Source of the DNA: a virus
Virus record (IMG/VR): IMGVR_UViG_3300048128_000051
Location: 1 to 21,440 of that record
Length of the DNA: 21,440 nt
Reading direction: 5' to 3' (one strand)
Numbering within the stretch: position 1 is the first letter of the stretch; each line of letters starts with the position of its first letter. The translations under genes and the position numbers were made by a program. Positions 15,023-21,123 of this stretch are shown here, one piece after another. The notes under the pieces are model-generated. The model did not search any database, was not told the origin of the DNA, and saw only the letters and a list, made by a program, of their open reading frames with translations.

Positions 15023-15228
15023 GTGATTGGCTTGAGAAATACCTAAAAGTAAACATAACAGCTAAGCTAACTATGATTGCTAGCGTTATGATGTCATGGC
15101 GTTGTGCTGAGTGGTTCATGCACTTAGAAGAGCCGACAACCGCACAGGCGAGTTTCGTATCTGTTATTATGGGCGTTATGACAGGCATCTATGGCTTGTA
15201 CCTCGGCAGGGAGGCAAAGGGTAAATGA
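15019..15228 (+). CDS. Two-span small membrane protein, holin candidate
   Basis: A 69-residue protein starting at ATG 15019, which overlaps the previous stop as ATGA; an upstream TTG-started extension to 14959 would run inside the previous gene and is rejected. It has a charged N terminus (SDWLEKYLKVN), a first span (TAKLTMIASVMMSWRCAEWF), a short acidic turn (HLEEPTTAQ) and a second span (ASFVSVIMGVMTGIYGLYLG), then a basic tail (REAKGK). Two spans with a basic C terminus is the class II holin layout. It overlaps the next gene by ATGA, so the membrane proteins appear translationally coupled. Holin is the best guess; a partner or antiholin is equally possible. Confidence 0.5.
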   Translation: MSDWLEKYLKVNITAKLTMIASVMMSWRCAEWFMHLEEPTTAQASFVSVIMGVMTGIYGLYLGREAKGK

Positions 15229-15569
15229 TACAGTTACTAGGCGTGGTGGGCAGCCTAGCCCAGACCTTTCTTGAAGGTAAGGTGGAGAAAGAAAAGGCCA
15301 AATCTAAAATCATGCAGACCGCTGCTGACAATGACAGCAAGTGGGAAATGATTATGGCTGAGTCTACCAAGTCTAGCTGGAAAGATGAGCTAATTACTAT
15401 TGCTGTACTTACTCCTTGTGTGCTGACCTTCATTCCAGGCATGGAAGATGTGGTAAAGCAAGGCTTTGACAGGCTGAACGAGCTGCCTGATTGGTATCAA
15501 AACATATTATATGTTACCATCTTAGCAGGGCTGGGCCTCAAGGGCCTGGATAAATTTAGGAGAAAGTGA
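15225..15569 (+). CDS. Holin-like membrane protein (GTA/3TM holin-type)
   Basis: A 114-residue protein. It has a short hydrophobic start (LLGVVGSLAQTFL), a charged helix (residues 18-50, GKVEKEKAKSKI...ESTKSSWKDE), then two hydrophobic segments (ELITIAVLTPCVLTFI and YQNILYVTILAGLGLKGL) and a basic end (DKFRRK). The layout, a charged helix ending in SSWKDE followed by two spans with a PDWYQ turn between them, recalls the 3TM holin family of phages and gene-transfer agents. It probably forms or assists the membrane lesion that lets the endolysin out. The start overlaps the previous stop (ATGA). Confidence 0.55.
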   Translation: MIQLLGVVGSLAQTFLEGKVEKEKAKSKIMQTAADNDSKWEMIMAESTKSSWKDELITIAVLTPCVLTFIPGMEDVVKQGFDRLNELPDWYQNILYVTILAGLGLKGLDKFRRK

Positions 15570-15751
15570 TGGCCAGGTTCAAGACTGTTCCAAAGGAAAA
15601 GGGAAGCGGGCTGCCGAAAAAGTATGTAAGCGGCAGCAAGAACAAGTCAGCCACCAGGTCAGAGATAAAGCGCACCCGGCGCCGGTATCGCATGGGGCTT
15701 TTGAGCCCGGCTGAAATGGACCGCATCAGCAAGCAGAGGAGCAAGACCTGA
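15569..15751 (+). CDS. Small basic protein (60 aa)
   Basis: A 60-residue, strongly basic protein (MARFKTVPKEKGSGLPKKYV at the start and EIKRTRRRYRMGLLSPAEMD later). ATG 15569, overlapping the TGA of the holin-like gene, is preferred to the GTG at 15566 because AGGAGA is five bases upstream. No catalytic motif, membrane span or signal peptide is visible. I recall proteins of this type (MARFKTVPK...GxPKKY) as recurrent in marine phage genomes, function unknown. Binding to nucleic acid is possible from charge alone. It ends in a TGATG overlap with another basic protein. Confidence 0.6.
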   Translation: MARFKTVPKEKGSGLPKKYVSGSKNKSATRSEIKRTRRRYRMGLLSPAEMDRISKQRSKT

Positions 15752-15954
15752 TGGCAGCACCAGAAAAATATAAGAAAGCTCTCGGCGCATCCAGGGCAGA
15801 AAAGATTTATAAACGTGGGCTGGGCGCCTACTATTCATCTGGCAGCCGTCCCGGTATGTCAGCTCATGGCTGGGCAGTGGCCCGGCTAAAGGCCCATGTA
15901 AAGGGCAAAGCAACCGTCAAAAAAGCAGACGCAGATTTATTTAGGAAAGGATAA
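15751..15954 (+). CDS. Small basic protein (67 aa)
   Basis: A 67-residue basic protein with the phrases YKKALGASRAEKIYKRGLGA, YYSSGSRPGMSAHGWAVARL and KADADLFRKG. This combination (GLGAYYSSGSRP...WAxAR) is one I recall from many marine phages, sometimes as a domain of larger proteins, without a demonstrated function. AGAGGAG lies eight bases before the ATG, which overlaps the stop of the upstream gene. With its two basic neighbours it forms a unit between holin-like genes and endolysin. Confidence 0.6.
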   Translation: MAAPEKYKKALGASRAEKIYKRGLGAYYSSGSRPGMSAHGWAVARLKAHVKGKATVKKADADLFRKG

Positions 15955-15959
15955 ACGTC

Positions 15960-16079
15960 ATGCCTATGGGTAGAGGAACGTATGGAAAAAAGGTTGGCCG
16001 TCCATCTAAGGAAGATAAGAACGACCCGAAGATGAAGCGCCTGGCTATGTTAAAGATGAAGAAAGCAGCCAAGAAGTAA
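15960..16079 (+). CDS. Very small basic protein (39 aa)
   Basis: A 39-residue protein, MPMGRGTYGKKVGRPSKEDK followed by a Lys/Met-rich end. AGGAAAGGA is eight bases upstream, and the TAA stop overlaps the endolysin start (TAATG), which makes translation likely. MPxGxGTYGxxxGRPxK is a phrase I recall from tiny phage proteins. The GRP core resembles AT-hook-type minor-groove contacts, though a single GRP is weak evidence for DNA binding. Confidence 0.55.
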   Translation: MPMGRGTYGKKVGRPSKEDKNDPKMKRLAMLKMKKAAKK

Positions 16080-16555
16080 TGAAGCTAACGCCTCATTTTA
16101 GCCTGGACGAGATGATCAAAAGCCAGACGGCGGTGCGCAAGGGGATACCAAACGTACCAAAGGATGAGCACATCGAGGCCATGTCGCTGCTCTGCGAGCA
16201 CATCTTGGAGCCGGTGCGTGAGCAGTATGGTAAACCATTCACGCCCAGCAGCGGCTATCGCAGCGGGGAGTTGTGCGTTGCTATTGGTAGCAGCGTCAAC
16301 AGCCAGCACGCGAAGGGTGAGGCTGCAGACTTTGAGGTGCCAGGGGTAAGTAATCTGGAGGTGGCCGGGTGGATTGCCGGCAACTTAGATTTCGACCAGC
16401 TTATCCTGGAGCATTACGAAGGCGGCAACACCGGCTGGATACACTGCAGTTACAAAGGCCAGAACAACCGCAAGGAAGTCCTGACCTATGACCGCAAGAA
16501 TAAATACCAGAAGGGTTTGATTGTATCTAATACTTCTGGTTACTTGGATTATTAG
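16079..16555 (+). CDS. Endolysin: M15-family zinc peptidase (peptidoglycan endopeptidase)
   Basis: A 158-residue single-domain enzyme. The M15_3-type motifs are present: SGYRS at 58-62, SQHAKGEAADF at 75-85 and WIH at 120-122. By comparison with the family H77, D84 and H122 would bind zinc, with an acidic residue near E111 as general base. Such enzymes cut peptide cross-links or stem peptides in peptidoglycan. There is no signal peptide or membrane segment, so it would need one of the holin candidates upstream to reach the wall. One variation: the usual RS..LN.AIGG stretch reads RSGELCVAIGSS here. It is the last plus-strand gene and overlaps the convergent minus-strand gene by 29 bases. Confidence 0.85.
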   Translation: MKLTPHFSLDEMIKSQTAVRKGIPNVPKDEHIEAMSLLCEHILEPVREQYGKPFTPSSGYRSGELCVAIGSSVNSQHAKGEAADFEVPGVSNLEVAGWIAGNLDFDQLILEHYEGGNTGWIHCSYKGQNNRKEVLTYDRKNKYQKGLIVSNTSGYLDY

Positions 16556-16721
16556 ATTGTCTGCGCTGCATTGCAGCTTTCAATGTGGGTGTGTACGTTA
16601 CGCCTGTGTTTCTTCTTTGCTCTGTTCTGTATCTGTCGAAGTTAATCACTTCGTCATTTAATTTTTTCAGATAAAGAGCAAACTGCTCCGGCGTCATGTC
16701 ATGCACTGTCAGTCTTTTCAT
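16527..16721 (-). CDS. Small protein of unknown function (64 aa)
   Basis: A 64-residue basic protein, MKRLTVHDMTPEQFALYLKK followed by a helical, Arg/Gln-rich segment (NFDRYRTEQRRN, AAMQRRQSNNPS). GGGGAAAG precedes the ATG. It is the last gene of the minus-strand operon, overlapping the upstream gene by 23 bases and the convergent endolysin by 29. No family is recognised. The long overlap with the endolysin leaves some doubt about the exact end or even reality of this gene. Confidence 0.5.
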   Translation of the reverse strand: MKRLTVHDMTPEQFALYLKKLNDEVINFDRYRTEQRRNTGVTYTPTLKAAMQRRQSNNPSNQKY

Positions 16722-17112
16722 CTGCTTTCCCCAAATGTTTTGTGCCTCTTAATATATCAACGCCAATTCTATCAGCAGAAACATTTAGTTTAGCGGCGTC
16801 CCCGCCGCCTGAAACAGCTCTCATTGCACACGATTGGTCCCGCTCGTAAAAGAATTTATAAGAAAATTCTTCTGCGTTCTCGTCATATCCCCGCACCTCA
16901 AGAACGGTGCCGCCTTGTGCCTTGTGGAACATAACGCAAAGCCCGCTTTCAATATGCTTTGGTCTAAACCCTAATCGTAGTTTGCGGTTGCCATTCTCCG
17001 TTCGCTCTTCTTGAGGCAAGTCTTTTGTTGCACATACCTTTACGCTTTGTGTTGTTTCGATTGCGTTAAAATTTTCGTAGCGTTCCCACGCTGCTAATTC
17101 AAATGCGTCCAT
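16699..17112 (-). CDS. Protein of unknown function (137 aa)
   Basis: A 137-residue soluble protein with no signal or membrane segment. It begins MDAFELAAWERYENFNAIET, contains a basic beta-rich stretch (NGNRKLRLGFRPKHIESGLC, GGTVLEVRGYDENAEEF) and a Gly-rich loop (AVSGGGDAAK). GAGGAGG is a strong ribosome-binding site. I do not recognise a family. It lies downstream of the LexA-like regulator in the recombination operon. Confidence 0.6.
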   Translation of the reverse strand: MDAFELAAWERYENFNAIETTQSVKVCATKDLPQEERTENGNRKLRLGFRPKHIESGLCVMFHKAQGGTVLEVRGYDENAEEFSYKFFYERDQSCAMRAVSGGGDAAKLNVSADRIGVDILRGTKHLGKADEKTDSA

Positions 17113-17124
17113 AACTAATCCTCC

Positions 17125-17349
17125 TCAATCCAATATAACCAGGCCGTTCTTCATACCATTACCACGGCGCACCCAACCCCGGCGCTCGATGGCGGCCAGG
17201 TGCTTTGCTATGTTAGCCTGGCTGATACCGAAATACTCCGCTGCTTCTGTTTGCGTAGGCGTGATGCCGTTAGCTTTCTGATACACCACCAGGTAATCAA
17301 AGATTTCCTTCTGGCGTTCCGTCAAATTATATTTTATCTGTTCCATCAT
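17125..17349 (-). CDS. LexA-type winged-helix DNA-binding protein without protease domain
   Basis: A 74-residue protein made only of a winged helix. LTERQKEIFDYLVVYQKANG at residues 9-28, helix 2 near 33-41 (QTEAAEYFG), recognition helix near 43-58 (SQANIAKHLAAIERRG) and wing WVRRGNG at 59-65 follow the LexA N-terminal pattern. The self-cleavage domain of LexA is absent, so it cannot respond to RecA by autoproteolysis in the usual way. It could repress the phage's own early promoter late in infection or compete at host SOS boxes; both are inference. The start is ATGATG (17349 or 17346) overlapping the TGA stop of recT. Confidence 0.75.
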   Translation of the reverse strand: MMEQIKYNLTERQKEIFDYLVVYQKANGITPTQTEAAEYFGISQANIAKHLAAIERRGWVRRGNGMKNGLVILD

Positions 17350-18305
17350 GCGTTCCTCGATTTAACGGCGAGCTCTTTTAGCTTGCCCTTGTAAGCATCA
17401 GCAACAATCTGCTTGATGTTCTCTGGCATATTGTCGATGCCTTCCTGGTTTGCTTCCTTCAGCTGCTTGAGTAATGACATTCTATCCCGCTCGTTTATCG
17501 GGTTGCCTTGCGCGTCAAGCTCGGCTGCGGCTGCCTTCTCAAACATCATAATCATTTGATTGCCGTATGCCTCAACGTCCTCTGATTCAAAGATAAGCGA
17601 GCCCTGGCGTCCGACCAGGCGGTAGTTAAATGCCGGTTGCTCAGGCTCTGGCGGCTGCTCAGGCCCCTCTATCACATCAACAGTATCTTCCACCACCAGC
17701 TCTACATCATCGGCCTCAGGCGCCTTTATATCGTCCAGCTGGTTCTTTGGTGGTTCATCCGGGGTGATGTTCTTAGGCGGCGGGATATCTTGCGCCTCTT
17801 CCTGGGTGATAATCCCTTTCATTGCATCCGGGAAAGCATCGCGGATAGCAAACCCCCTGGCACGCATTGCCAACATCCGCTCCGGGTACTGTGTCCAGGG
17901 TCCCTGCTTACCCCAAAGCCTTGCCTTCTTGGCGTTAGCAACAGAGAAAGTTTTTGTCGTTTCCTCTATCTGCCCGTCAGGATAGGCACGCTTTACGGTG
18001 CAGCTGGCAACCATGCTCTCGCCCTCGCCCTCTACCTTTTCGGTTACGCCCCGGCAATCGGGGTGCGCTTTTACCAGGGCAAGCGCAGCATCTCCCCAGA
18101 TGCTAGGCTTGCCATTGATAACGGCTATGTTCTGCAGCGCTTGCATAGGCTGCAGCCCTACTTCAAATCCCCATTGCATTGCGACCAGGCAATCTTGTGG
18201 CTTGCCCTTAAAGTTGTTGGGCACCATGCCGGACTGCGCCAGCATCTTAGAAAACTCCATTGCTTCGGTCATGTTCTGCGGGGTGAGTGTTAAACTTTTC
18301 GACAT
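17346..18305 (-). CDS. recT: RecT-family single-strand annealing protein
   Basis: A 319-residue protein. The core (residues 1-170) shows RecT phrases: CLVAMQWGFEVGLQPMQALQ at 39-58, NIAVINGKPSIWGDAALALV at 59-78, and a block at 128-160 with RLWGKQGPWTQYPERMLAMR and GFAIRDAFPD. RecT proteins coat single-stranded DNA made by a partner exonuclease and anneal it to complementary DNA; the partner here is the YqaJ-type gene upstream. Residues about 172-225 are an acidic, Pro-rich linker (for example EGPEQPPEPEQP) and the end is a helical, basic tail. An ATG at 18320 is in frame, but its GGAGG is the ribosome-binding site of ATG 18305, which also forms TAATG with the previous gene. Confidence 0.88.
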   Translation of the reverse strand: MSKSLTLTPQNMTEAMEFSKMLAQSGMVPNNFKGKPQDCLVAMQWGFEVGLQPMQALQNIAVINGKPSIWGDAALALVKAHPDCRGVTEKVEGEGESMVASCTVKRAYPDGQIEETTKTFSVANAKKARLWGKQGPWTQYPERMLAMRARGFAIRDAFPDAMKGIITQEEAQDIPPPKNITPDEPPKNQLDDIKAPEADDVELVVEDTVDVIEGPEQPPEPEQPAFNYRLVGRQGSLIFESEDVEAYGNQMIMMFEKAAAAELDAQGNPINERDRMSLLKQLKEANQEGIDNMPENIKQIVADAYKGKLKELAVKSRNA

Positions 18306-18520
18306 TATTTTTTCCTCCATACCCGGTAGCTGTCACCTTCCCGGCGGCTGATTGCCAGGCCGCCGCTCTTTTTAATCGCAGCAAACAGGCCATTCTTTTT
18401 GGTGCCGTTAGATACCAGGACGCTATCGCCTGGCTTCATTTTGGCTGCTACTTCTTGCCACTTGCCGGCACGCTGTCGGCTGGGCATTGGCACGTTCTTT
18501 TGAATTTTAATTTTATCCAT
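18305..18520 (-). CDS. Small protein between exonuclease and RecT (71 aa)
   Basis: A 71-residue basic protein. It starts MDKIKIQKNVPMPSRQRAGK, contains MKPGDSVLVSNG at 28-39 and ends GDSYRVWRKK. The pattern (K-x-VPxP, MxxGDS, then RxWR) is one I recall in small phage proteins of unknown function. AAGGAG lies upstream of ATG 18520, which overlaps the end of the exonuclease gene by eight bases; the stop overlaps the recT start as TAATG. This tight coupling on both sides suggests a role in the same recombination step, such as a mediator or DNA-binding accessory, but this is inference. A same-frame extension to 18805 would run through the exonuclease and is rejected. Confidence 0.65.
   Translation of the reverse strand: MDKIKIQKNVPMPSRQRAGKWQEVAAKMKPGDSVLVSNGTKKNGLFAAIKKSGGLAISRREGDSYRVWRKK
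18314..18318 (-). promoter_or_regulatory. Ribosome-binding site that decides the recT start
   Basis: GGAGG on the minus strand, eight bases before ATG 18305. The alternative ATG at 18320 directly abuts and contains this site, so it would leave no ribosome-binding site of its own. Confidence 0.6.
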
Positions 18521-19517
18521 CGTTTTGCTCCTTGATACTGATGGTTTTTTGTCTGACAGATTTTGCTTCTGTCGCTGGTTTGATGGTGTTGTTACAGACT
18601 GTGCAAAGCTCTGCCGGCTTTGCTTTGTAGTTTCTGACCGGCCAGCTGACCTGGTAGAGACTGTTGCCGGCGATAATTCTGCCCCGGCTGTTTTCTCCAA
18701 GAGCTGCCATGAGCTGCGCTTGGGTTTCTGCTTTGATTTCTTCTGCGCTTTTGATTGCGCCCAGGGCAGCCTGGTAATTTCGTACAGCTTCTGCAAGGTC
18801 TGCATCTAACTCTATCTCCTCTTCTGTTTGTTTTGGTGCAGGGTGCAGCTTGGCTGCTTCCTCTGCTGTTCTAGGTTCCGGCCAGGTTCCATCTGTCATG
18901 TGCTGCTCGAAGTCCTGGACAGCGCGTTTGATAGCCGTCTGGGTGTCCCGGTGCTGCATATAGATATGAGCTGTAAGTTTGCGCCCCCCGTAGTTTGTAA
19001 AGATAATCCCGATGCCGGCGTTGTGGCACATCATGCCAGCTTGCAGCTGGATTGGCCCTCGATAAAGGGGCGGGTCATCTTCTCTCTGCGTGGCGGTTGT
19101 AAACTTGGCCTCCAACACGATGCGGCCGCTGGCCTCCAGCTCACCGCTGCGCGTCATAACATAAATACCCGCTGCTTCATCTGTCTTGTACGTCACAGGC
19201 TCATCATCTGGGATGTGGTGCAGCCCGTCATCAGAATAGTAAAGCTCCATTCTTGGGTGCTTCTTTGCTTCTTTGTGACTGTGGGTGCCAATCTCTGCCG
19301 GGTCCAACCCGACCAGGCGGCAGCCGCGCTCCAGAGTTACATCTTCTGTCGCGTCTCCCATGTCCACTTGCAAGCTGTCCAGCTCTGGCCGGGGCTTGCC
19401 TTCCAGGCTTTCCCTGGCACGCAGCACAACATCATAAGCATCTTGCCAGGGGCTGTGTCCCATGTAAGCGGCCAATGCGCTGCCGGACAAGTGGTTATCT
19501 GGTGATAGTTTAGCCAT
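18513..19517 (-). CDS. YqaJ-type (PD-(D/E)xK) viral recombination exonuclease
   Basis: A 334-residue protein. The YqaJ-type nuclease pattern is visible: SGSALAAYMGHSPWQDAYDV at 11-30, GxxxE at 54-58, D97 in SDDGLHH, LEAKF with E136 and K138 (the ExK pair), and PIQLQAGM at 155-162. These residues would bind the metal that cuts double-stranded DNA from the end and leaves a single strand for RecT. Residues about 235-290 are a charged helical segment, and near the C terminus there is a Cys pair (LCTVCNN) of unknown meaning. It overlaps its neighbours on both sides by eight bases, so the recombination genes are probably co-translated. Confidence 0.85.
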   Translation of the reverse strand: MAKLSPDNHLSGSALAAYMGHSPWQDAYDVVLRARESLEGKPRPELDSLQVDMGDATEDVTLERGCRLVGLDPAEIGTHSHKEAKKHPRMELYYSDDGLHHIPDDEPVTYKTDEAAGIYVMTRSGELEASGRIVLEAKFTTATQREDDPPLYRGPIQLQAGMMCHNAGIGIIFTNYGGRKLTAHIYMQHRDTQTAIKRAVQDFEQHMTDGTWPEPRTAEEAAKLHPAPKQTEEEIELDADLAEAVRNYQAALGAIKSAEEIKAETQAQLMAALGENSRGRIIAGNSLYQVSWPVRNYKAKPAELCTVCNNTIKPATEAKSVRQKTISIKEQNDG

Positions 19518-19824
19518 CTAAAAACTCCTTCCCTGCCTGGGTTATCTGCCAGACAATCTCCCGGCGCTTGCGCTGGTTCATCAATCTATCCCCGGTATCT
19601 TCTACCAGGCCATAGCGCGTGAGCTCAGTAATGCGAGGCTTCACGCTGTATAACCATTCATCCATGCCGGCTGCCACTTGCTCCCCGGTGGCCGCTCCGT
19701 ACTGTGACAGATGCCGCAGCACCCTCAAGCGCAGCCCGGTTACACGCGGCGCCACTTTCTCCGCTGCTTCAACCTCAGTATCTGCAGCGCCCCGGTGGTG
19801 CATCTTCTTAATATCAACTTCCAT
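19510..19824 (-). CDS. Winged-helix protein
   Basis: A 104-residue protein. The segment RLRVLRHLSQYGAATGEQVA (33-52), a helix around EWLYSVKPRITELTRYGLVE (56-75) and a basic strand pair REIVWQITQAGKEFLDG read as a winged helix with the wing at about 75-95. Winged helices of this sort in phage early operons are often replication or regulatory proteins. ATG 19824 is chosen over ATG 19830: AAGGGAGA is six bases before 19824 but touches 19830, and 19824 forms TAATG with the upstream small gene. Confidence 0.65.
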   Translation of the reverse strand: MEVDIKKMHHRGAADTEVEAAEKVAPRVTGLRLRVLRHLSQYGAATGEQVAAGMDEWLYSVKPRITELTRYGLVEDTGDRLMNQRKRREIVWQITQAGKEFLDG

Positions 19825-19997
19825 TACCATTCTCCCTTCGCGGTTTCATACGGAATAAACAGGCAGTCCAGGGTTTCCCATGTGCCGTTCTCATAGTAGA
19901 CTGTTTGGCCGCAGCCAATCATCAGATTGAGTAAGGCCAGCCCGATAATCAGGCTGACCACTATAATTAATCCAACTGCAAACAACTTGCTCAACAT
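19824..19997 (-). CDS. Small membrane protein or lipoprotein (57 aa)
   Basis: A 57-residue protein. Residues 5-28 form one hydrophobic span (FAVGLIIVVSLIIGLALLNL and onward) followed by IGC at 27-29, then a polar end (QTVYYENGTWETLDCLFIPY and ETAKGEW). The MIGC sequence could be a lipobox-like site, which would make it a lipoprotein, or it may be a plain N-terminal anchor. It sits among recombination and regulatory genes, with TAATG overlaps on both sides (stop of the 94-residue gene, start of the winged-helix gene). A role at the envelope early in infection, such as exclusion of other phages, is conceivable but not shown. Confidence 0.6.
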   Translation of the reverse strand: MLSKLFAVGLIIVVSLIIGLALLNLMIGCGQTVYYENGTWETLDCLFIPYETAKGEW

Positions 19998-20281
19998 TAT
20001 ATCACCACATAATCAGTAAGTTTCACATTGCCGGCTTTCTTTACCTTGTCACCCACAAGCTCATAGAACCCGACAAGCTCCGGCGCTCCGTACCGCTTCG
20101 CCTTGCAAACTGTGATATATGGGTTCAGGGTTTTGCCCTCTGCTGCCCACTTCTCGCCCCAGACTTCCAACTTCCGGGCAGCCACAAAGCCTACGTCCTT
20201 CAGCGTTTTGCAAAGCGGGAAGCCGATTGTCCACTTGCTGCCATCTTTATGAGTACATGGCCACTCTACATAATACGTCAT
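19997..20281 (-). CDS. Protein of unknown function (94 aa)
   Basis: A 94-residue soluble protein, MTYYVEWPCTHKDGSKWTIG at the start, with alternating strands and a helix (KTLKDVGFVAARKLEVWGEK), and a Val/Lys-rich end (LVGDKVKKAGNVKLTDYVVI). GGAGG lies upstream. The start overlaps the stop of the 172-residue gene as ATGA. No family is recognised. Confidence 0.6.
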   Translation of the reverse strand: MTYYVEWPCTHKDGSKWTIGFPLCKTLKDVGFVAARKLEVWGEKWAAEGKTLNPYITVCKAKRYGAPELVGFYELVGDKVKKAGNVKLTDYVVI

Positions 20282-20796
20282 GCTGCGCCTCCTACGCCGT
20301 TCTTTGTCATACAGGCTATTGCCTTCGCGTTAATCAAGCCGGTTATCTTGCCTTCTATCTCAGCTTGCTCCGCATCCTTCTTGGCCCGCTCTTCCGGGTC
20401 AGTAGGCCGCGCTGCCACTGTCCAGGTAACGTGCTTCATCACATCGTTCATCGCGTTAATCTTGCAGACCTGGGCTTTCTGCTGGTCGTTCAACTGGTCA
20501 AAGTCTAACCAATCAAACACATCGGCCAACCGCTCCTCGCTGCAATGCTTGCCGATACCGGCAGTGCCTAACTTGCCGTCCTCTGCCTCAGTGACAACCA
20601 TCACCGCCTCATAGGTGCTCTTCTTAGGCTTGCACCATTTGCCGGTCTTGGGGTTCATGGTGCAGACTACAGCCCGGTCCCCATGCTTGGTAGTCTCAAC
20701 CCAATACTTCCGCTGGGTTTTCATCCGAAAGCCCCAGGGGTAATTGTCAACCTCTGCGGCAGTGTCGAAACATTTTGCTGTGTAATGTATTTTCAT
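20278..20796 (-). CDS. Protein of unknown function (172 aa)
   Basis: A 172-residue protein. It opens with a strand-rich part (MKIHYTAKCFDTAAEVDNYP, GFRMKTQRKYWVETTKHGDR, AVVCTMNPKTGKWCKPKKST), with Cys at 9, 45 and 54, and ends in a charged helix (DPEERAKKDAEQAEIEGKIT). A central acidic stretch reads VFDWLDFDQLNDQQKAQV. Cys spacing does not fit a known zinc finger. AAGGAGGAG lies before the ATG. It starts a short chain of coupled genes leading to the recombination genes. Function unknown. Confidence 0.6.
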   Translation of the reverse strand: MKIHYTAKCFDTAAEVDNYPWGFRMKTQRKYWVETTKHGDRAVVCTMNPKTGKWCKPKKSTYEAVMVVTEAEDGKLGTAGIGKHCSEERLADVFDWLDFDQLNDQQKAQVCKINAMNDVMKHVTWTVAARPTDPEERAKKDAEQAEIEGKITGLINAKAIACMTKNGVGGAA

Positions 20797-20850
20797 ATCA
20801 ACTCCTCCTTACAACCTAAACATAAGCACCCTATCACCGTCTGTCAACCC

Positions 20851-21114
20851 TTATCCCTGCCATCCGCCCAATCCGGGTCCACCGTAATTTTCAGCCCACG
20901 CTAAGTTGCCGTCATCTTCCGGGCCCTCGCTGACTATGTAAGGTTCATCCTCGATGTCAGCCATTACCTCATCAACTAACAACCGCGTATCTGTCGCAGT
21001 GTAGCTCTTGCCGTTCCATTCAACCGCGTAAATCATGCCGGTTTCGCTGCCGCCAAACTTGATGGCGTGAGCCTTGTTGGCAATCTCCATCCGCTTGTCA
21101 TTTTCTGTGGTCAT
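20851..21114 (-). CDS. Acidic protein of unknown function (87 aa)
   Basis: An 87-residue, acidic protein. It contains GSETGMIYAVEWNGKSYTAT, a helix LLVDEVMADIEDEP, and an acidic, Gly-rich end (EGPEDDGNLAWAENYGGPG). AGGAGG precedes the ATG. Its net negative charge and small size would fit a host-inhibitor or DNA-mimic type of early phage protein, but there is no specific motif to support this. A gap of 54 bases separates it from the next gene downstream, in which I see nothing but that gene's ribosome-binding site. Confidence 0.55.
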   Translation of the reverse strand: MTTENDKRMEIANKAHAIKFGGSETGMIYAVEWNGKSYTATDTRLLVDEVMADIEDEPYIVSEGPEDDGNLAWAENYGGPGLGGWQG

Positions 21115-21123
21115 CTTTTCCTC

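Noticed and set aside
16565-16577. Small hairpin GCTGC-ATT-GCAGC just after the endolysin stop, followed by TTTC, considered as a terminator
   Set aside because: The stem has only five pairs, the T run is too short, and it lies within the codons of the convergent gene, so chance is as likely.
17637-18293. A 218-codon plus-strand frame opposite recT
   Set aside because: The recT frame carries clear family motifs; the opposite frame is Leu/Cys/His-rich and lacks a start context.
18521-18805. N-terminal extension of the 71-residue gene to 166 residues
   Set aside because: The extra part lies wholly inside the exonuclease gene in another frame, reads as low-complexity Lys/Ser/Gln, and ATG 18520 has its own AAGGAG.
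18828-19505. A 225-codon plus-strand frame opposite the exonuclease
   Set aside because: The exonuclease has catalytic motifs on the minus strand, and the opposite frame is a Cys/Leu-rich shadow without a ribosome-binding site.
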